Shown piece by piece: positions 46,762 to 58,282 of a DNA stretch of 64,000 bases (positions are counted from its first letter, which is position 1; each line of letters opens with the position of its first letter). The position numbers and the translations under genes were made by a program. The notes under the pieces are model-generated. The model was given only the letters and a program-made list of their open reading frames with translations, had not been told where the DNA came from and ran no database searches. The stretch covers positions 160,001 to 224,000 of the forward strand of contig LR743504.1 in the NCBI GenBank assembly GCA_902712845.1, read 5' to 3'. The stretch is from Methylobacterium bullatum. Its GTDB lineage: Bacteria; Pseudomonadota; Alphaproteobacteria; Rhizobiales; Beijerinckiaceae.

Positions 46762-47895
46762 ATGTCCCCATCTCTCGACGATGCGCCGGACTTCTCCGGC
46801 CTGATCGAACTGTCGCGTCTCGGTGACCTCGATCTGAAACCTGTCATCCTCCGGGTGCAGACCGATCTGTTCCTCACCGCCTCGGTGCGGGACCGGAAGA
46901 CGGTGGAGGCGTTCGAATCCCTCGCCGGCGGTCTGATCCCCACCGTCGACGACGAGACGGCGGAGATCGTGGCGCGCAAGCTGGCGCCCTTCCCCGCGAC
47001 CCCGCAATCCGTGCTCGCGGCGCTCGCCGCCCGCGGCGGCGAGATCAGGGACATCATCATCGCGCAGGCGCCGGACCTCTCGGCCCGCGTGATCGAAGCC
47101 GCCCTCGCCGACGGATCCGACATCGCCGCCGCCATCGCCCGCAGGGCCGATCTGAGCCGCAGCCTCATCGAGGAAATGGCCTCCCGCGACGTGGCCGCCA
47201 TCGATCTCGCCCTGGCCGAGAACTGGCAGCTCGCCCTTCAGGGCACCACCATCGCCCTCCTCGTCGGCCGCGCGCGGACGAAGCCCGACCTGGCCCAGGC
47301 GCTGCTCGCCCGACCGGACCTCGCCCCTGGCGATCTGGCGCCGCTGTTTCTCTTCGCCGACGAGGAGCTGCGCGAGGCGATCGGCCGTGCGGTGGGCTCG
47401 CGCGCGGCCCTCCGGCCGTCGCCTCCCGTGCCGCGCGAGGCGGGCGCCGTCCTTACCGGTTTCTCGGGGAGAAACGACGTCGCCGGCTTCGTCGCGGCCC
47501 TCGCCGAGATGCTCGGTCTGCAGCGCAACTTCCTCGGCGCGACGCCGGACCCGAGCCAGCGCTACGAACTCCTCACCCTCGCCCTTCGCGCGGCCGGACT
47601 GCATGAGGAGGAGGCGGTGTATGTCTTCCTCACCCTGAACGAGACCGTGGCGCGTTCGGTGGACCGGGTCTACGACTTGGTGAAACTCTTCCGCACCATC
47701 CCCAGCGGCGCGGCCCGCGACCTTCTCAGCGCGGTCCTCGACAAGCCGCTGCCCGAGCGGCTCAACGGGGGCACCGCCCACCAGCCCTACACCGCCCCCG
47801 ATGCGGTCCGCCCGCGCATGGCACCGGCCGCCGCAGAGCGTGCGCCGCTCCGCCCCGCCCTTCCCGGCCGCGTGAGGCAATCGGCGTCGAACTGA
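46762..47895 (+). CDS. DUF2336-domain protein
   Basis: This 377-aa soluble protein has the helical-repeat composition of the DUF2336 family found in alphaproteobacteria, with ELSRLGDLDLKPVILRVQ near the N-terminus and repeated R-ADLS/RPDLA helical units. The function is not established. The C-terminal 40 residues are Pro/Arg-rich and probably disordered. It lies downstream of hemY and converges on the DUF1491 gene. Confidence 0.82.
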   Translation: MSPSLDDAPDFSGLIELSRLGDLDLKPVILRVQTDLFLTASVRDRKTVEAFESLAGGLIPTVDDETAEIVARKLAPFPATPQSVLAALAARGGEIRDIIIAQAPDLSARVIEAALADGSDIAAAIARRADLSRSLIEEMASRDVAAIDLALAENWQLALQGTTIALLVGRARTKPDLAQALLARPDLAPGDLAPLFLFADEELREAIGRAVGSRAALRPSPPVPREAGAVLTGFSGRNDVAGFVAALAEMLGLQRNFLGATPDPSQRYELLTLALRAAGLHEEEAVYVFLTLNETVARSVDRVYDLVKLFRTIPSGAARDLLSAVLDKPLPERLNGGTAHQPYTAPDAVRPRMAPAAAERAPLRPALPGRVRQSASN

Positions 47896-47919
47896 CCCTC
47901 CGCCGGGGCTCGCCTCGTC

Positions 47920-48261
47920 CTATTCGGCGAGATCGAGGTGGTGGCGGCCCGCGCGGTCGTCGATCTCGATGATCCAGAGATCGTCGTCGAAGCGCAGTTC
48001 CTTGCCGAGGCGGAGCTCGACATCGGGCGGCGAGGCTTCGCTCATCAGCCGGACGAAGCTGCGATCGGCCCCGTCCTCGGTATCGACGAGGGATTGCGGG
48101 GCCGGACCATAGAGATCGGCCCGGCCATCCAGGCGATCGACCTTCACGAAGATCGCCCCCGCCTCGGGCGCGCCGCGCCGGCGCTGCACCGCGTCGATCC
48201 CCTCGACGGCAAGGCGGCGGAGATGGGCGGAGACCCAGAAATCGGAGCGCAGGCGAGGCAT
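47920..48261 (-). CDS. DUF1491-family protein
   Basis: This 113-aa protein starts MPRLRSDFWVSAHLRRL and has GAIFVKVDRLDGRADLYGP and DLWIIEIDDR, which fit the DUF1491 family of alphaproteobacteria. It is probably cytoplasmic and of unknown function. The start at 48261 fits the family; the frame remains open upstream but is not protein-like. It converges on the DUF2336 gene with 24 bp between. Confidence 0.83.
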   Translation of the reverse strand: MPRLRSDFWVSAHLRRLAVEGIDAVQRRRGAPEAGAIFVKVDRLDGRADLYGPAPQSLVDTEDGADRSFVRLMSEASPPDVELRLGKELRFDDDLWIIEIDDRAGRHHLDLAE

Positions 48262-48328
48262 GGCCCGCCTATAGCACCGAAGGCGTGGCGCGGGCATTGG
48301 CCTGAAAGAGGGCCGGCAGAGAAGGCGC

Positions 48329-49666
48329 TCAGAACCGAAAGGTGTTCCGGCCGGCGGCTTTGGCACGATAGAGCGCCCGATCGGCCGCGGACAGCAGGAC
48401 GTCTGGAGATGTACCATCGCGCGGCGCGCAGGCGATGCCGACGCTCAGTCCGACACAGAGCTCCCGGCCGCCATATGGGATCGGTACGCCGACCGCGGAT
48501 ACGAGGCGCTGGGCCAATTCGGGAAGTTCCGCTTCCCTGGCGGTCAGGATGGCCGTGAACTCGTCACCTCCGAGGCGGGCAACGAAATCGCCTTGCCTCA
48601 ACTCGGCGCGCAGGCGGGCTGCACAGACCGCCAGAACGCTGTCGCCGGCCGCATGACCCATCGTGTCGTTAATGCCTTTAAAGTTGTCGAGGTCCATGTA
48701 GAAGAGCGCGACACTCTCGCCGGTGCGGCTCGAATGGTCGAGCGCGGCTTGAAGGCGTTGGCTGAATTGCGAGCGATTGGGCAGGCCCGTGAGAGGATCG
48801 AAGGACGCAAGCTGTTCCAACCGCTCTTCCAGCAGCTTGCGCCGCCCGACGTCGCGGACCGAGACGACGTAGCCGTTCGGCGCCTGCGAATCGGGATCGC
48901 GGCTCAGGCGTAGGGAGGCTTCCATCCAGACCCACCCGCCGTTCTTGTGCTGGAGACGCAGTTCGATCACGGCGACGTCGATATGACCGTTGCGCACGCT
49001 CTGCATGAACCGCCCGAAGTTCGGAATGTCGTCCGGATGGGCGATGTCGATCGCCTTGCGTCCCACGAGCTCCTCCGGCTCGTATCCGAGCAGCGTCCGG
49101 ATGGAGGGTGAGACGTAGAGGCGGACACCGTCGAGATTGCCGCGAATGATCGTATCGGTGGACATTTCCGCGAGGTGACGAAACTCCGCCTCCCGCTCCG
49201 TGGCCCCGCGTACGGCACGGGCCAGATCGTAGATTTGCCCGGCCATGGCGGCGAGGTCGGTGAGGAGCCTGATCTTTTCGGCCGAACCGGCTTGCGGACG
49301 GACATCCAGCACGGACAGCCGGCCGACCTGATCCGGACCGAACGGAGCGCTCGCAAAAAAGGCGACATCGGCGCTCCCGGCCGGCAGCCATCCGGTGTAG
49401 GCCGGGTCGGTTCGCGTATCGCCGCACCAGAGCGCGGGCCAGTCCCAATCGGGCCTGCCATCGATCATCTCGGCCGCATTCCTCAGACGGGGGCCGGCGT
49501 CGGAACCAAGATCCGTCCAGGTCCGGGACTCGCCACGAAGACACACGGACGCGGCCGATGCATGGAAGAGGGCTCGCGCGATCCGGCAGCATTCCGAGAA
49601 TTCAGGTGCCGGCAGGATCGGCAGTGCAAGGCCGCCGATCGATCCCACCTTTTCGTGTCGCGTCAT
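48329..49666 (-). CDS. GAF-like/PAS diguanylate cyclase
   Basis: This 445-aa cyclic-di-GMP synthase has an N-terminal GAF-like region (residues 15-145) and a PAS domain with PAC (160-275, LYVSPSIRTLLGYEPEELVG). Its GGDEF domain (285-445) has an intact active site, LGGDEF. The inhibitory I-site RQGD sits five residues before it, so product feedback inhibition is expected. There is no membrane segment and no EAL domain. It is monocistronic. The signal sensed by the GAF/PAS part is unknown. Confidence 0.93.
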   Translation of the reverse strand: MTRHEKVGSIGGLALPILPAPEFSECCRIARALFHASAASVCLRGESRTWTDLGSDAGPRLRNAAEMIDGRPDWDWPALWCGDTRTDPAYTGWLPAGSADVAFFASAPFGPDQVGRLSVLDVRPQAGSAEKIRLLTDLAAMAGQIYDLARAVRGATEREAEFRHLAEMSTDTIIRGNLDGVRLYVSPSIRTLLGYEPEELVGRKAIDIAHPDDIPNFGRFMQSVRNGHIDVAVIELRLQHKNGGWVWMEASLRLSRDPDSQAPNGYVVSVRDVGRRKLLEERLEQLASFDPLTGLPNRSQFSQRLQAALDHSSRTGESVALFYMDLDNFKGINDTMGHAAGDSVLAVCAARLRAELRQGDFVARLGGDEFTAILTAREAELPELAQRLVSAVGVPIPYGGRELCVGLSVGIACAPRDGTSPDVLLSAADRALYRAKAAGRNTFRF

Positions 49667-49933
49667 ACCGCGGATGCCGATCCCTGCGTGACCGATGCAT
49701 TGTCAACATCAAATGGGTTAAGATGCGATGATTGGGAAAAGCTTCGCGTCAGTAGATCGGGTGTTCGATTCGATCGGCACCGAACGGCGATGACCGCGGC
49801 GATCGCGAGGGCGGAGGCATCGCTGCGAGTCGGCTCGTCGTGGCGGGTGGCGAGACGACGGACGTGTTCGACATGGCGCCCGGCCCCGTCGCTCTTCGTT
49901 GAGCTCTGAGCTTCGGCGGTCTATGCACAGCCC

Positions 49934-51967
49934 ATGGACCTCCAAGTTTCCGCGAGTCGCTCACCGGCTCCCATCGCCTGCAAGCTGCCGCTTTACGGGA
50001 AGGCGGCACCGTTCCTGCCCATGAGCCGCGCCGAAATGGACGCGCTCGGGTGGGATGCCTGCGACATCGTCCTGGTGACGGGGGACGCCTATGTCGATCA
50101 TCCGAGCTTCGGCATGGCGATCATCGGCCGGCTGCTCGAATCGCAAGGGTTCCGGGTCGGCATCATCGCCCAGCCCGATTGGCAATCGGCGGAGCCGTTC
50201 AAGGCGCTCGGCCGGCCGAATGTGTTCTTCGGCGTCACCGGCGGCAATCTCGATTCGATGGTGAACCGCTATACGGCGGACCGGCGGCTGCGAAGCGACG
50301 ACGCCTACACGGCGGGTGGACAAGGCGGCGCGCGCCCGGACCGGTGCACCATCGTCTACACGCAGCGCTGCCGCGAGGCCTACAAGGACGTGCCGATCGT
50401 CCTCGGCGGCATCGAGGCGTCCCTGCGCCGCATCGCCCATTATGATTACTGGTCCGACAAGGTGCGCCGCTCGATCCTGGCGGACGCGAAGGCGGACCTG
50501 CTCCTCTACGGCAATGCCGAGCGCGCCGTGGTCGAGGTGGCGAACCGCCTCGCAGCCGGCGCAGCGCCGCACGAGCTCGACTCCGTCCGGGGCGTCGCCC
50601 TGTTCCGCCGCGTGCCCGAGCATTACACGGAGCTGCCCGCCGACGATCTCGATTCGGCCGACGAGGCCGCCATGCGCCGCCCCGGCGAGACCGTGATCCG
50701 GCTCCCCGCCTACGACGAGGTCAAGGACGACAAGGAGGCCTATGCCCGCGCCTCGCGGGTGCTGCACCGGGAGGCCAATCCCGGCAACGCCCGCCCCCTC
50801 GTCCAGCGCCACGGCGACCGCGACCTGTGGCTGAACCCGCCGCCGATCCCGCTCTCCAGCGAGGAGATGGATGCGGTCTACGACCTGCCCTACGCCCGCG
50901 CGCCCCATCCCTCCTACGGAGACGCGAAAATCCCCGCCTGGGACATGATCAAGTTCTCGGTGACGATCATGCGCGGCTGCTTTGGCGGCTGCACCTTCTG
51001 CTCCATCACCGAGCACGAGGGCCGCGTCATCCAGAACCGTTCGGAGGGCTCGATCCTGCGCGAGATCGAGCTGATCCGCGACAAGACACCGGGTTTTACG
51101 GGCGTGATCTCCGACGTGGGCGGGCCGACGGCCAACATGTACCGGATGGCGTGCAAGGACCCGAAGATCGAGGCGGCGTGCCGCCTGCCGTCCTGCGTCT
51201 TCCCCGACATCTGCCCGAACCTGAACACCTCACATGACGACCTGATCCGGCTCTATCGCAAGGTCCGCGAGGTGGAGGGCGTCAAGAAGGTGATGGTCGC
51301 CTCCGGCGTGCGCTACGATCTAGCGGTGCGAAGCCCGGAATACGTCGAGGAGCTCGTGACCCATCACGTCGGTGGCCGTCTCAAGATCGCGCCCGAGCAC
51401 ACCGAGCGCGGCCCCCTCGACCTGATGATGAAGCCAGGGATAGGCACCTACGACCGCTTCAAGGAGATGTTCGACGCCGCCGCCAAGAAAGCCGGCAAGA
51501 AATACTATCTGATCCCGTATTTCATCGCGGCGCATCCAGGCACGACCGACGAGGACATGATGAACCTCGCCGTCTGGCTCAAGAAGAACGATTATCGCGC
51601 CGATCAGGTCCAAACGTTCCTGCCCTCGCCCATGGCGACGGCCACGACCATGTATCACACCGAGATCAACCCGCTGCAGGGCGTGCGGCGCGGCGGCAGC
51701 GAGCCGGTCGACGCGATCAAGGGGATGAGGCAGCGCCGGCTGCACAAGGCGTTCCTGCGCTACCACGATCCGGAGAACTGGCCCCTGTTGCGCGATGCGC
51801 TGCGGGCCATGGGCCGGGCGGACCTCATCGGGCCGAGGCCGGACCAGCTCATTCCGTTCTCGCAGCCGCCGGGAACGGGCTCGGGTAAGCCGGGGGGCCA
51901 GCCGCGCCCCATGCGCCATCCCGGCGCGCCGCGCTTCACCACGAAGGGCGTGCCGCTGCGGAAATGA
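49934..51967 (+). CDS. YgiQ-family radical SAM protein
   Basis: This 677-aa radical S-adenosylmethionine protein of the UPF0313/YgiQ family has an N-terminal YgiQ domain (residues 1-330), with [11 protein letters not shown] and [14 protein letters not shown]. The radical SAM domain carries the cluster-binding cysteines of the [18 protein letters not shown] motif near 350-367. The C-terminal DUF3362-like part includes HPGTTDEDM and [10 protein letters not shown]. The family reaction is not established. The length is typical. It is monocistronic, with repeats downstream. Confidence 0.92.
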   Translation: MDLQVSASRSPAPIACKLPLYGKAAPFLPMSRAEMDALGWDACDIVLVTGDAYVDHPSFGMAIIGRLLESQGFRVGIIAQPDWQSAEPFKALGRPNVFFGVTGGNLDSMVNRYTADRRLRSDDAYTAGGQGGARPDRCTIVYTQRCREAYKDVPIVLGGIEASLRRIAHYDYWSDKVRRSILADAKADLLLYGNAERAVVEVANRLAAGAAPHELDSVRGVALFRRVPEHYTELPADDLDSADEAAMRRPGETVIRLPAYDEVKDDKEAYARASRVLHREANPGNARPLVQRHGDRDLWLNPPPIPLSSEEMDAVYDLPYARAPHPSYGDAKIPAWDMIKFSVTIMRGCFGGCTFCSITEHEGRVIQNRSEGSILREIELIRDKTPGFTGVISDVGGPTANMYRMACKDPKIEAACRLPSCVFPDICPNLNTSHDDLIRLYRKVREVEGVKKVMVASGVRYDLAVRSPEYVEELVTHHVGGRLKIAPEHTERGPLDLMMKPGIGTYDRFKEMFDAAAKKAGKKYYLIPYFIAAHPGTTDEDMMNLAVWLKKNDYRADQVQTFLPSPMATATTMYHTEINPLQGVRRGGSEPVDAIKGMRQRRLHKAFLRYHDPENWPLLRDALRAMGRADLIGPRPDQLIPFSQPPGTGSGKPGGQPRPMRHPGAPRFTTKGVPLRK

Positions 51968-52162
51968 CGGTCTCGCCCGTCGGAAAACCGGATTTTTGGA
52001 GGCGCAATCGGGGTTCTGCGCGTCGAGGCGGACCAACGGGAACACCACCCCTCGCGGAGCTACGGCTTTCACACATCTCACGGGCAGCACGAGTCCCCTC
52101 TCCTGAGAGGCAGGGCGATCGCATATGCCGATTTGCTCGTCGAAAATCGAATCGCAGCACCC

Positions 52163-52277
52163 CGTCATCCCGGGGCCGCGTAGCGGAGCCCGGGATCCAG
52201 AAACACAGGCGGTGCAGGACTTTGCACCGTCGGCGGCTCTGGATTCCGGGCTCGCCTATGGCGACCCGGAATGACGG
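52163..52277. repeat. Dispersed palindromic repeat, family 3
   Basis: CGTCATCCCGGGGC at 52163 and CCCGGAATGACGG near 52264-52276 form the outer arms. GGGATCCAGAA and CTCTGGATTCC form the inner arms. The whole is an imperfect 115-bp palindrome of a type common between genes in alphaproteobacteria. Together with the next repeat it fills most of the 538-bp gap between ygiQ and the peptidoglycan-binding protein gene. Confidence 0.75.
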
Positions 52278-52295
52278 CGTGGTGCCATATGCGAT

Positions 52296-52414
52296 AGCCC
52301 TGCCTGTGAGGAGAGGGACAGGGTGAGGTGAGTGAGCTTTCCGGAGGTGGACTACACCTCACCCCAGCCCTCTCCTTCCAGGAGAGGGAGCCCGTCGCGC
52401 TTCACGTCGAACGC
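52296..52414. repeat. Dispersed palindromic repeat, family 2, copy b
   Basis: This second copy of the repeat at 26412-26535 shares AGAGGGACAGGGTGAGGTG, CTCACCCCAG and GGGAGCCCGTCGCGC in the same order and spacing, with about 40 substitutions or small gaps. Like copy a, it lies just downstream of a plus-strand gene. Confidence 0.75.
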
Positions 52415-52505
52415 TACGGCATAGGTGCACAGCTGTCCGGCAGATGAGTAAGTCCAGTAGACTCACGGTGACCGGGAGCGGGTCCCAAATGCCGGATTCC
52501 TTGCC

Positions 52506-53255
52506 CTACCCCTTGGTCGAACCGGAGCGCGAGGCGAGTTCACGCAAGGTGCGACCGGCGGCGACGCCCTTGACCGGCAGCTTGCGGTCGCGCTCGAACT
52601 TCTCGATGGCCGCCCGTGTGCCGGGGCCGAGGACGCCGTCGGCGACGAGCGGTCCGTATCCGAGTTTCACCAGCGCCCGCTGCGCCTGCGCCACGGCCTG
52701 ATCGGATTTCGGCGTCACCGAAGCGGTGGTCTCCCCGGCCTTGATGATGTCGGCGATGACGTCGCGCTTGGTGGAGGGCGCCGCGGATGCCGGCTTGGAG
52801 GCGGGTCTCGCCGCCCCGATGGCCGGTGCGGCCTTCGGTTCGGGGGCGGCTTTGGGCTCGGGAGCGGTCTCGGCCTTGGGCACCTCGATCCTGCGCGGCG
52901 GGGCCTCCGCGACCTTGACCGGCTCGGGCGACGGGCCGGCCGTGGGCTTGGCGGCGGCGGTGCCTTTGGCGAGGGTGGGGAAGAGCGGCGCCGGGTGGCG
53001 TCCCCCCTGATAGCCCAGCGCATTCATGGCCACGGCCGCCACCGCGCCGATGGCCACCACCGAACCGAGGACTTCCCCCGGCCTGCGCAGGCAGAGCCGG
53101 CCGAAACTGCCGATGGCCGACGCCACGCCGCGCAACCAGCCGAAGGCGGGCCGGCGGCCGGGGGCGGCGGGTTTCCGGCGCGGGGCGGCGGTCTGAGCGA
53201 CCCTGGTGGGAACGACGATCTCGCGCTGGTCGCGCTTCGGCAGCGGTTCGCGCAT
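52506..53255 (-). CDS. Membrane-anchored peptidoglycan-binding domain protein
   Basis: This 249-aa protein has a basic cytoplasmic N-terminus and one membrane helix at about 63-80 (VLGSVVAIGAVAAVAMNAL). A Pro/Ala/Lys-rich linker leads to a C-terminal PG_binding_1 domain (residues 185-240, AQRALVKLGYGPLVADGVLGPGTRAAIEKFERDR in two adjacent motifs). It should bind the cell wall from the inner membrane. No enzymatic domain is fused. A kinase gene lies upstream on the same strand, separated by 161 bp. Confidence 0.87.
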   Translation of the reverse strand: MREPLPKRDQREIVVPTRVAQTAAPRRKPAAPGRRPAFGWLRGVASAIGSFGRLCLRRPGEVLGSVVAIGAVAAVAMNALGYQGGRHPAPLFPTLAKGTAAAKPTAGPSPEPVKVAEAPPRRIEVPKAETAPEPKAAPEPKAAPAIGAARPASKPASAAPSTKRDVIADIIKAGETTASVTPKSDQAVAQAQRALVKLGYGPLVADGVLGPGTRAAIEKFERDRKLPVKGVAAGRTLRELASRSGSTKG

Positions 53256-53416
53256 GGTCTATCCTCTCGAACGCGGAAGACGGCCCGGCGAGTCGAGCCG
53301 ACAACGGAAGACCTGCCCCGGCGAAACGCCGCGCCGGTACGGGCCGCGCGCACCGCGTCCGGGCCGTCGAAGCCGGGACGAGGTGCGCGTCGTGGTGCGG
53401 TGGTTGGATAAGGTGC

Positions 53417-55294
<1,878 letters not shown>

Positions 55295-55702
55295 GGAAGC
55301 CAGGCCGCTGTAGATACGCAATACGCACACGCACAGCGCGAAGTGCCATACCGGCCGCTTCGTCGCCCCTTGCTGGACTTTGACTCGGGTTCGACTTGAA
55401 CTCGACTGAGGCCAAACCTCGCAGACCGGACTTAAGCGAGTGTTGCGCAGACCCGACCGATTGTTCGCGGATGCTTTCCGGTCCGTAACCACGCCTATTC
55501 GGTGGACGACCCCTTTCGGGGCACATCGCCCGCTATCCACAGGGCCTGGCACGACATGCCGGTTCGCTCGAGGGTGGCGGCAAAGCCGTGTTCACCATGG
55601 TTCTCGATTTCAGGGCGTGCGTGAGAGGCGCTTTACGTTCTGCGCCGAGGCTCGGTCACAACGGGCCGCTCACGGCCGGCACCGAACCAACCTGGGACTT
55701 CC
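55295..55702. other. 408-bp intergenic region upstream of the PAS kinase gene
   Basis: This divergent gap holds the kinase promoter and that of the small 93-aa protein gene. The kinase frame stays open into it, but the translation is not kinase-like. The stretch TACGCAATACGCACACGC near 55315-55332 has short tandem ACGC units. I see no clear sigma consensus and no RNA gene. Confidence 0.4.
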
Positions 55703-55984
55703 ATGTCGTTCCTCATTCGCGCCTGCCTGGCGATCGGCATCCTCTCCTACCTCGCCGCCCATCGCGACGATCCGGGGCTCGCGGCGCCCCTGACGGCGCC
55801 GACCGTGGAGAACACCGCCTCTCTCGCCTGGGACGCCCTGCCGAGCGATGTCCGCGAAAAGGCGTTGCGCCAGGGTGCCGACGCTTTAGTCCAGAAGGTG
55901 GCGGGGGCCATCGCGAGCCCATCGCGCGACACGCTGGCGGAGACCGATCGTCGTCCGGCATGGCGCGGCGTGGAGGAGCGCTGA
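55703..55984 (+). CDS. Small membrane-anchored or secreted hypothetical protein
   Basis: This 93-aa protein starts with a short hydrophobic segment, MSFLIRACLAIGILSYLAAH, that could be a signal anchor. The rest is soluble and helical (LPSDVREKALRQGADALVQK) with no known motif. Codon use matches the neighbours. It converges on glgX with 36 bp between stops. The function is unknown and the start has only a weak ribosome-binding site. Confidence 0.6.
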   Translation: MSFLIRACLAIGILSYLAAHRDDPGLAAPLTAPTVENTASLAWDALPSDVREKALRQGADALVQKVAGAIASPSRDTLAETDRRPAWRGVEER

Positions 55985-56020
55985 TCGGGGCGCGGGCGTC
56001 CGAACCGGCCGCTTCGCCCC

Positions 56021-58141
56021 TCAGATCTCGTAGGACGCTGCCTGTCGTGCGCGCAGGACGTAGAGCGAACGGGGATCGAGGCGCAGGCGCGCGTTGGGGG
56101 GAAACAGCGCCTGTCCGGCCTGGACCATGCCGGTCGGCCGGGTGGTGTCGAAGACGACCATCCACGGCCCGCCGATGACCGGGGCCAGGGTGAAATCGAT
56201 CGCCTCGTCGGCGGCGTTGATGAGGATAAGCAGGCGGTCCGCGCTCGGCAGGTCGTTGCCGATCTGCATACCGAAGGCCTGCCGGTGACCGTCGCCCCAA
56301 GCCTCGTCGTCCATCTCCGCGCCGCAGGGCGAGAGCCAGTGGACGTCGCGCAGCGGTCCCTCCCCGATGATGGCGCCGGTGAGGAAGGTCAGGCGGCGCA
56401 GGGCCGGCTGCTCGCGGCGCAAGGCCGTGAGGTTGGCGACGAAGGCCGTGAGTCCGGGATCGGGATCAGTCTCCCAATCGAGCCAGTTGACCGCGTTGTC
56501 CTGGGCATAGGCGTTGTTGTTGCCGTTCTGGCTGCGTGACCGCTCGTCCCCGGCAAGGAGCATCGGCACGCCCTGGGCCAGAAAGGTCGTCGCCATGAGG
56601 TTGCGCTTCTGCCGCGCCCGCAGACTCAGGATCGCCGGATCGTCGGTGGGGCCCTCGACGCCGTAATTGCGCGAGAGGTTGTGGCCGTGGCCGTCGCGAT
56701 TGTCCTCGCCGTTGGCGTGGTTGTGCTTCTCCTCGTAGGCCACGACATCGGCCAGGGTGTAGCCGTCGTGGCTCGCCACGTAGTTGATGCTGGCGAGCGG
56801 CGACCGGCCGGAGCCGGCGAAGATCTCCCGCGAGCCCGATAGGACCTGCGTGAGCTTCGGCAGGATGCCGTGGTCGCCGCGCCAGAAGCCGCGCACGCTG
56901 TCCCGGAACTGGTCGTTCCACTCGGCCCAGCCGCGCGGATAGGCGCCGAGCTGGTAGCCGCCCATGCCGATATCCCACGGCTCCGCGATCATCTTGGCGC
57001 GGGAGAGGATCGGATCCTGGGCGATGGCCTGGAAGAAGGCGGCTTTGGCGGTGAAATCGTGCGGCGTGCGGCCGAGGCTGGTGGCGAGGTCGAAGCGGAA
57101 TCCCGCGACGCCATAGGCGGTCACCCAGTGCCGCAGGGAATCGAGGACGAGCTGCATCACTCTCGGATGGTCGAGGTCGAGGGTGTTGCCGCACCCGGTG
57201 CAGTCGATCTCCTGCCGCCGGTTCTCCGGGTTGAGCTTGTAGTAGCTGGCATTGTCGATGCCCCGGAACGACAGGGTCGGTCCGGTATGGTTGGCCTCGC
57301 AGGTATGGTTGTAGACGACGTCGAGGATCACCTCGATCCCGGCGGCGGCGAGTTCGCGGATCGCCGCCTTGAGGCCGCCGATCCCGGCCGCCCCGAGATA
57401 GCGCGGCTCCGGCGCGAAATAGCCCAGCGGCGAGTAGCCCCAGAAATTGACGAGCCCCTTCTCCACCAGGAACCGGTCGTCGGCGAAGGCCTGGATCGGG
57501 AGGAGTTCGATCGCCGTGACGCCCAGCTTCAGCAGGTGCTCGATGATCGCCGGATGGGCCAGGGCGGCGTAGGTGCCGCGCTCCGCCTCGGGGATTGCCG
57601 GATGACGCTGCGTCAGCGCTTTCACGTGGGCTTCGTAGATCACCGTCTGACCCAGGGGCCGGCGGATGGGGTCGAGTGCGAGATCCGGCAGGTCGGGCGC
57701 CGTCACCACCCCGCGCGGCATGAAGGTGGCGCTGTCGCGACGGTCGATCTGGTCCTCCCGCTGGAGGCCGCGCCGGTGTCCGTAGAGGGAATCGTGCCAG
57801 CGGATGCGGCCCTGGATTTCCCGCGCATAGGGATCGAGCACCAGCTTGGCCGGGTTGAAGCGATGCCCGTTGGCGGGCTCCCACGGTCCATGGACCCGGT
57901 AGCCGTAGAGCTGGCCGGGATACACGCCGCGCAGGTGGCCGTGCCAGACGTCGTCGGTGCGGCAGGGCAGCGGGACGACACGGCTTTCATGGCGCTCGCC
58001 CGGCTCAAACAGGCACAGGTCCACGCCGGTGGCGTTCTCCGAGAACAGCGCGAAATTGACACCGCGGCCGTCGAAATGCGCCCCGAGAGGACCGGGCACG
58101 CCATCGTCGATACCGATCATAGATGTCTTTCGCAGGTGCAT
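56021..58141 (-). CDS. glgX: Glycogen debranching enzyme GlgX
   Basis: This 706-aa isoamylase-type GH13 enzyme cleaves alpha-1,6 branches in glycogen. It has an N-terminal CBM48 domain (about 15-110, GVNFALFSENATGVDLCLF), then the (beta/alpha)8 barrel. The barrel motifs are VILDVVYNHT, the catalytic nucleophile in GFRFDLATSL, the acid in IAEPWDIG and SHDGYTL. The start may be 58141 or 58120. It follows otsA on the same strand with 141 bp between, so trehalose and glycogen metabolism are linked here. Confidence 0.94.
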   Translation of the reverse strand: MHLRKTSMIGIDDGVPGPLGAHFDGRGVNFALFSENATGVDLCLFEPGERHESRVVPLPCRTDDVWHGHLRGVYPGQLYGYRVHGPWEPANGHRFNPAKLVLDPYAREIQGRIRWHDSLYGHRRGLQREDQIDRRDSATFMPRGVVTAPDLPDLALDPIRRPLGQTVIYEAHVKALTQRHPAIPEAERGTYAALAHPAIIEHLLKLGVTAIELLPIQAFADDRFLVEKGLVNFWGYSPLGYFAPEPRYLGAAGIGGLKAAIRELAAAGIEVILDVVYNHTCEANHTGPTLSFRGIDNASYYKLNPENRRQEIDCTGCGNTLDLDHPRVMQLVLDSLRHWVTAYGVAGFRFDLATSLGRTPHDFTAKAAFFQAIAQDPILSRAKMIAEPWDIGMGGYQLGAYPRGWAEWNDQFRDSVRGFWRGDHGILPKLTQVLSGSREIFAGSGRSPLASINYVASHDGYTLADVVAYEEKHNHANGEDNRDGHGHNLSRNYGVEGPTDDPAILSLRARQKRNLMATTFLAQGVPMLLAGDERSRSQNGNNNAYAQDNAVNWLDWETDPDPGLTAFVANLTALRREQPALRRLTFLTGAIIGEGPLRDVHWLSPCGAEMDDEAWGDGHRQAFGMQIGNDLPSADRLLILINAADEAIDFTLAPVIGGPWMVVFDTTRPTGMVQAGQALFPPNARLRLDPRSLYVLRARQAASYEI

Positions 58142-58282
58142 CGGCTCGCCGAACGCGAGCCGGAATTGGGAACGGGGCTACGCAAGAACGATACCCCGGC
58201 ATCCCGCCCGGCGCCGATCCCGACACGATGCCGAGGGAGAGACGATGAGGCCCACCCTGTTGTACCGAAGGGGAGGAAACCG

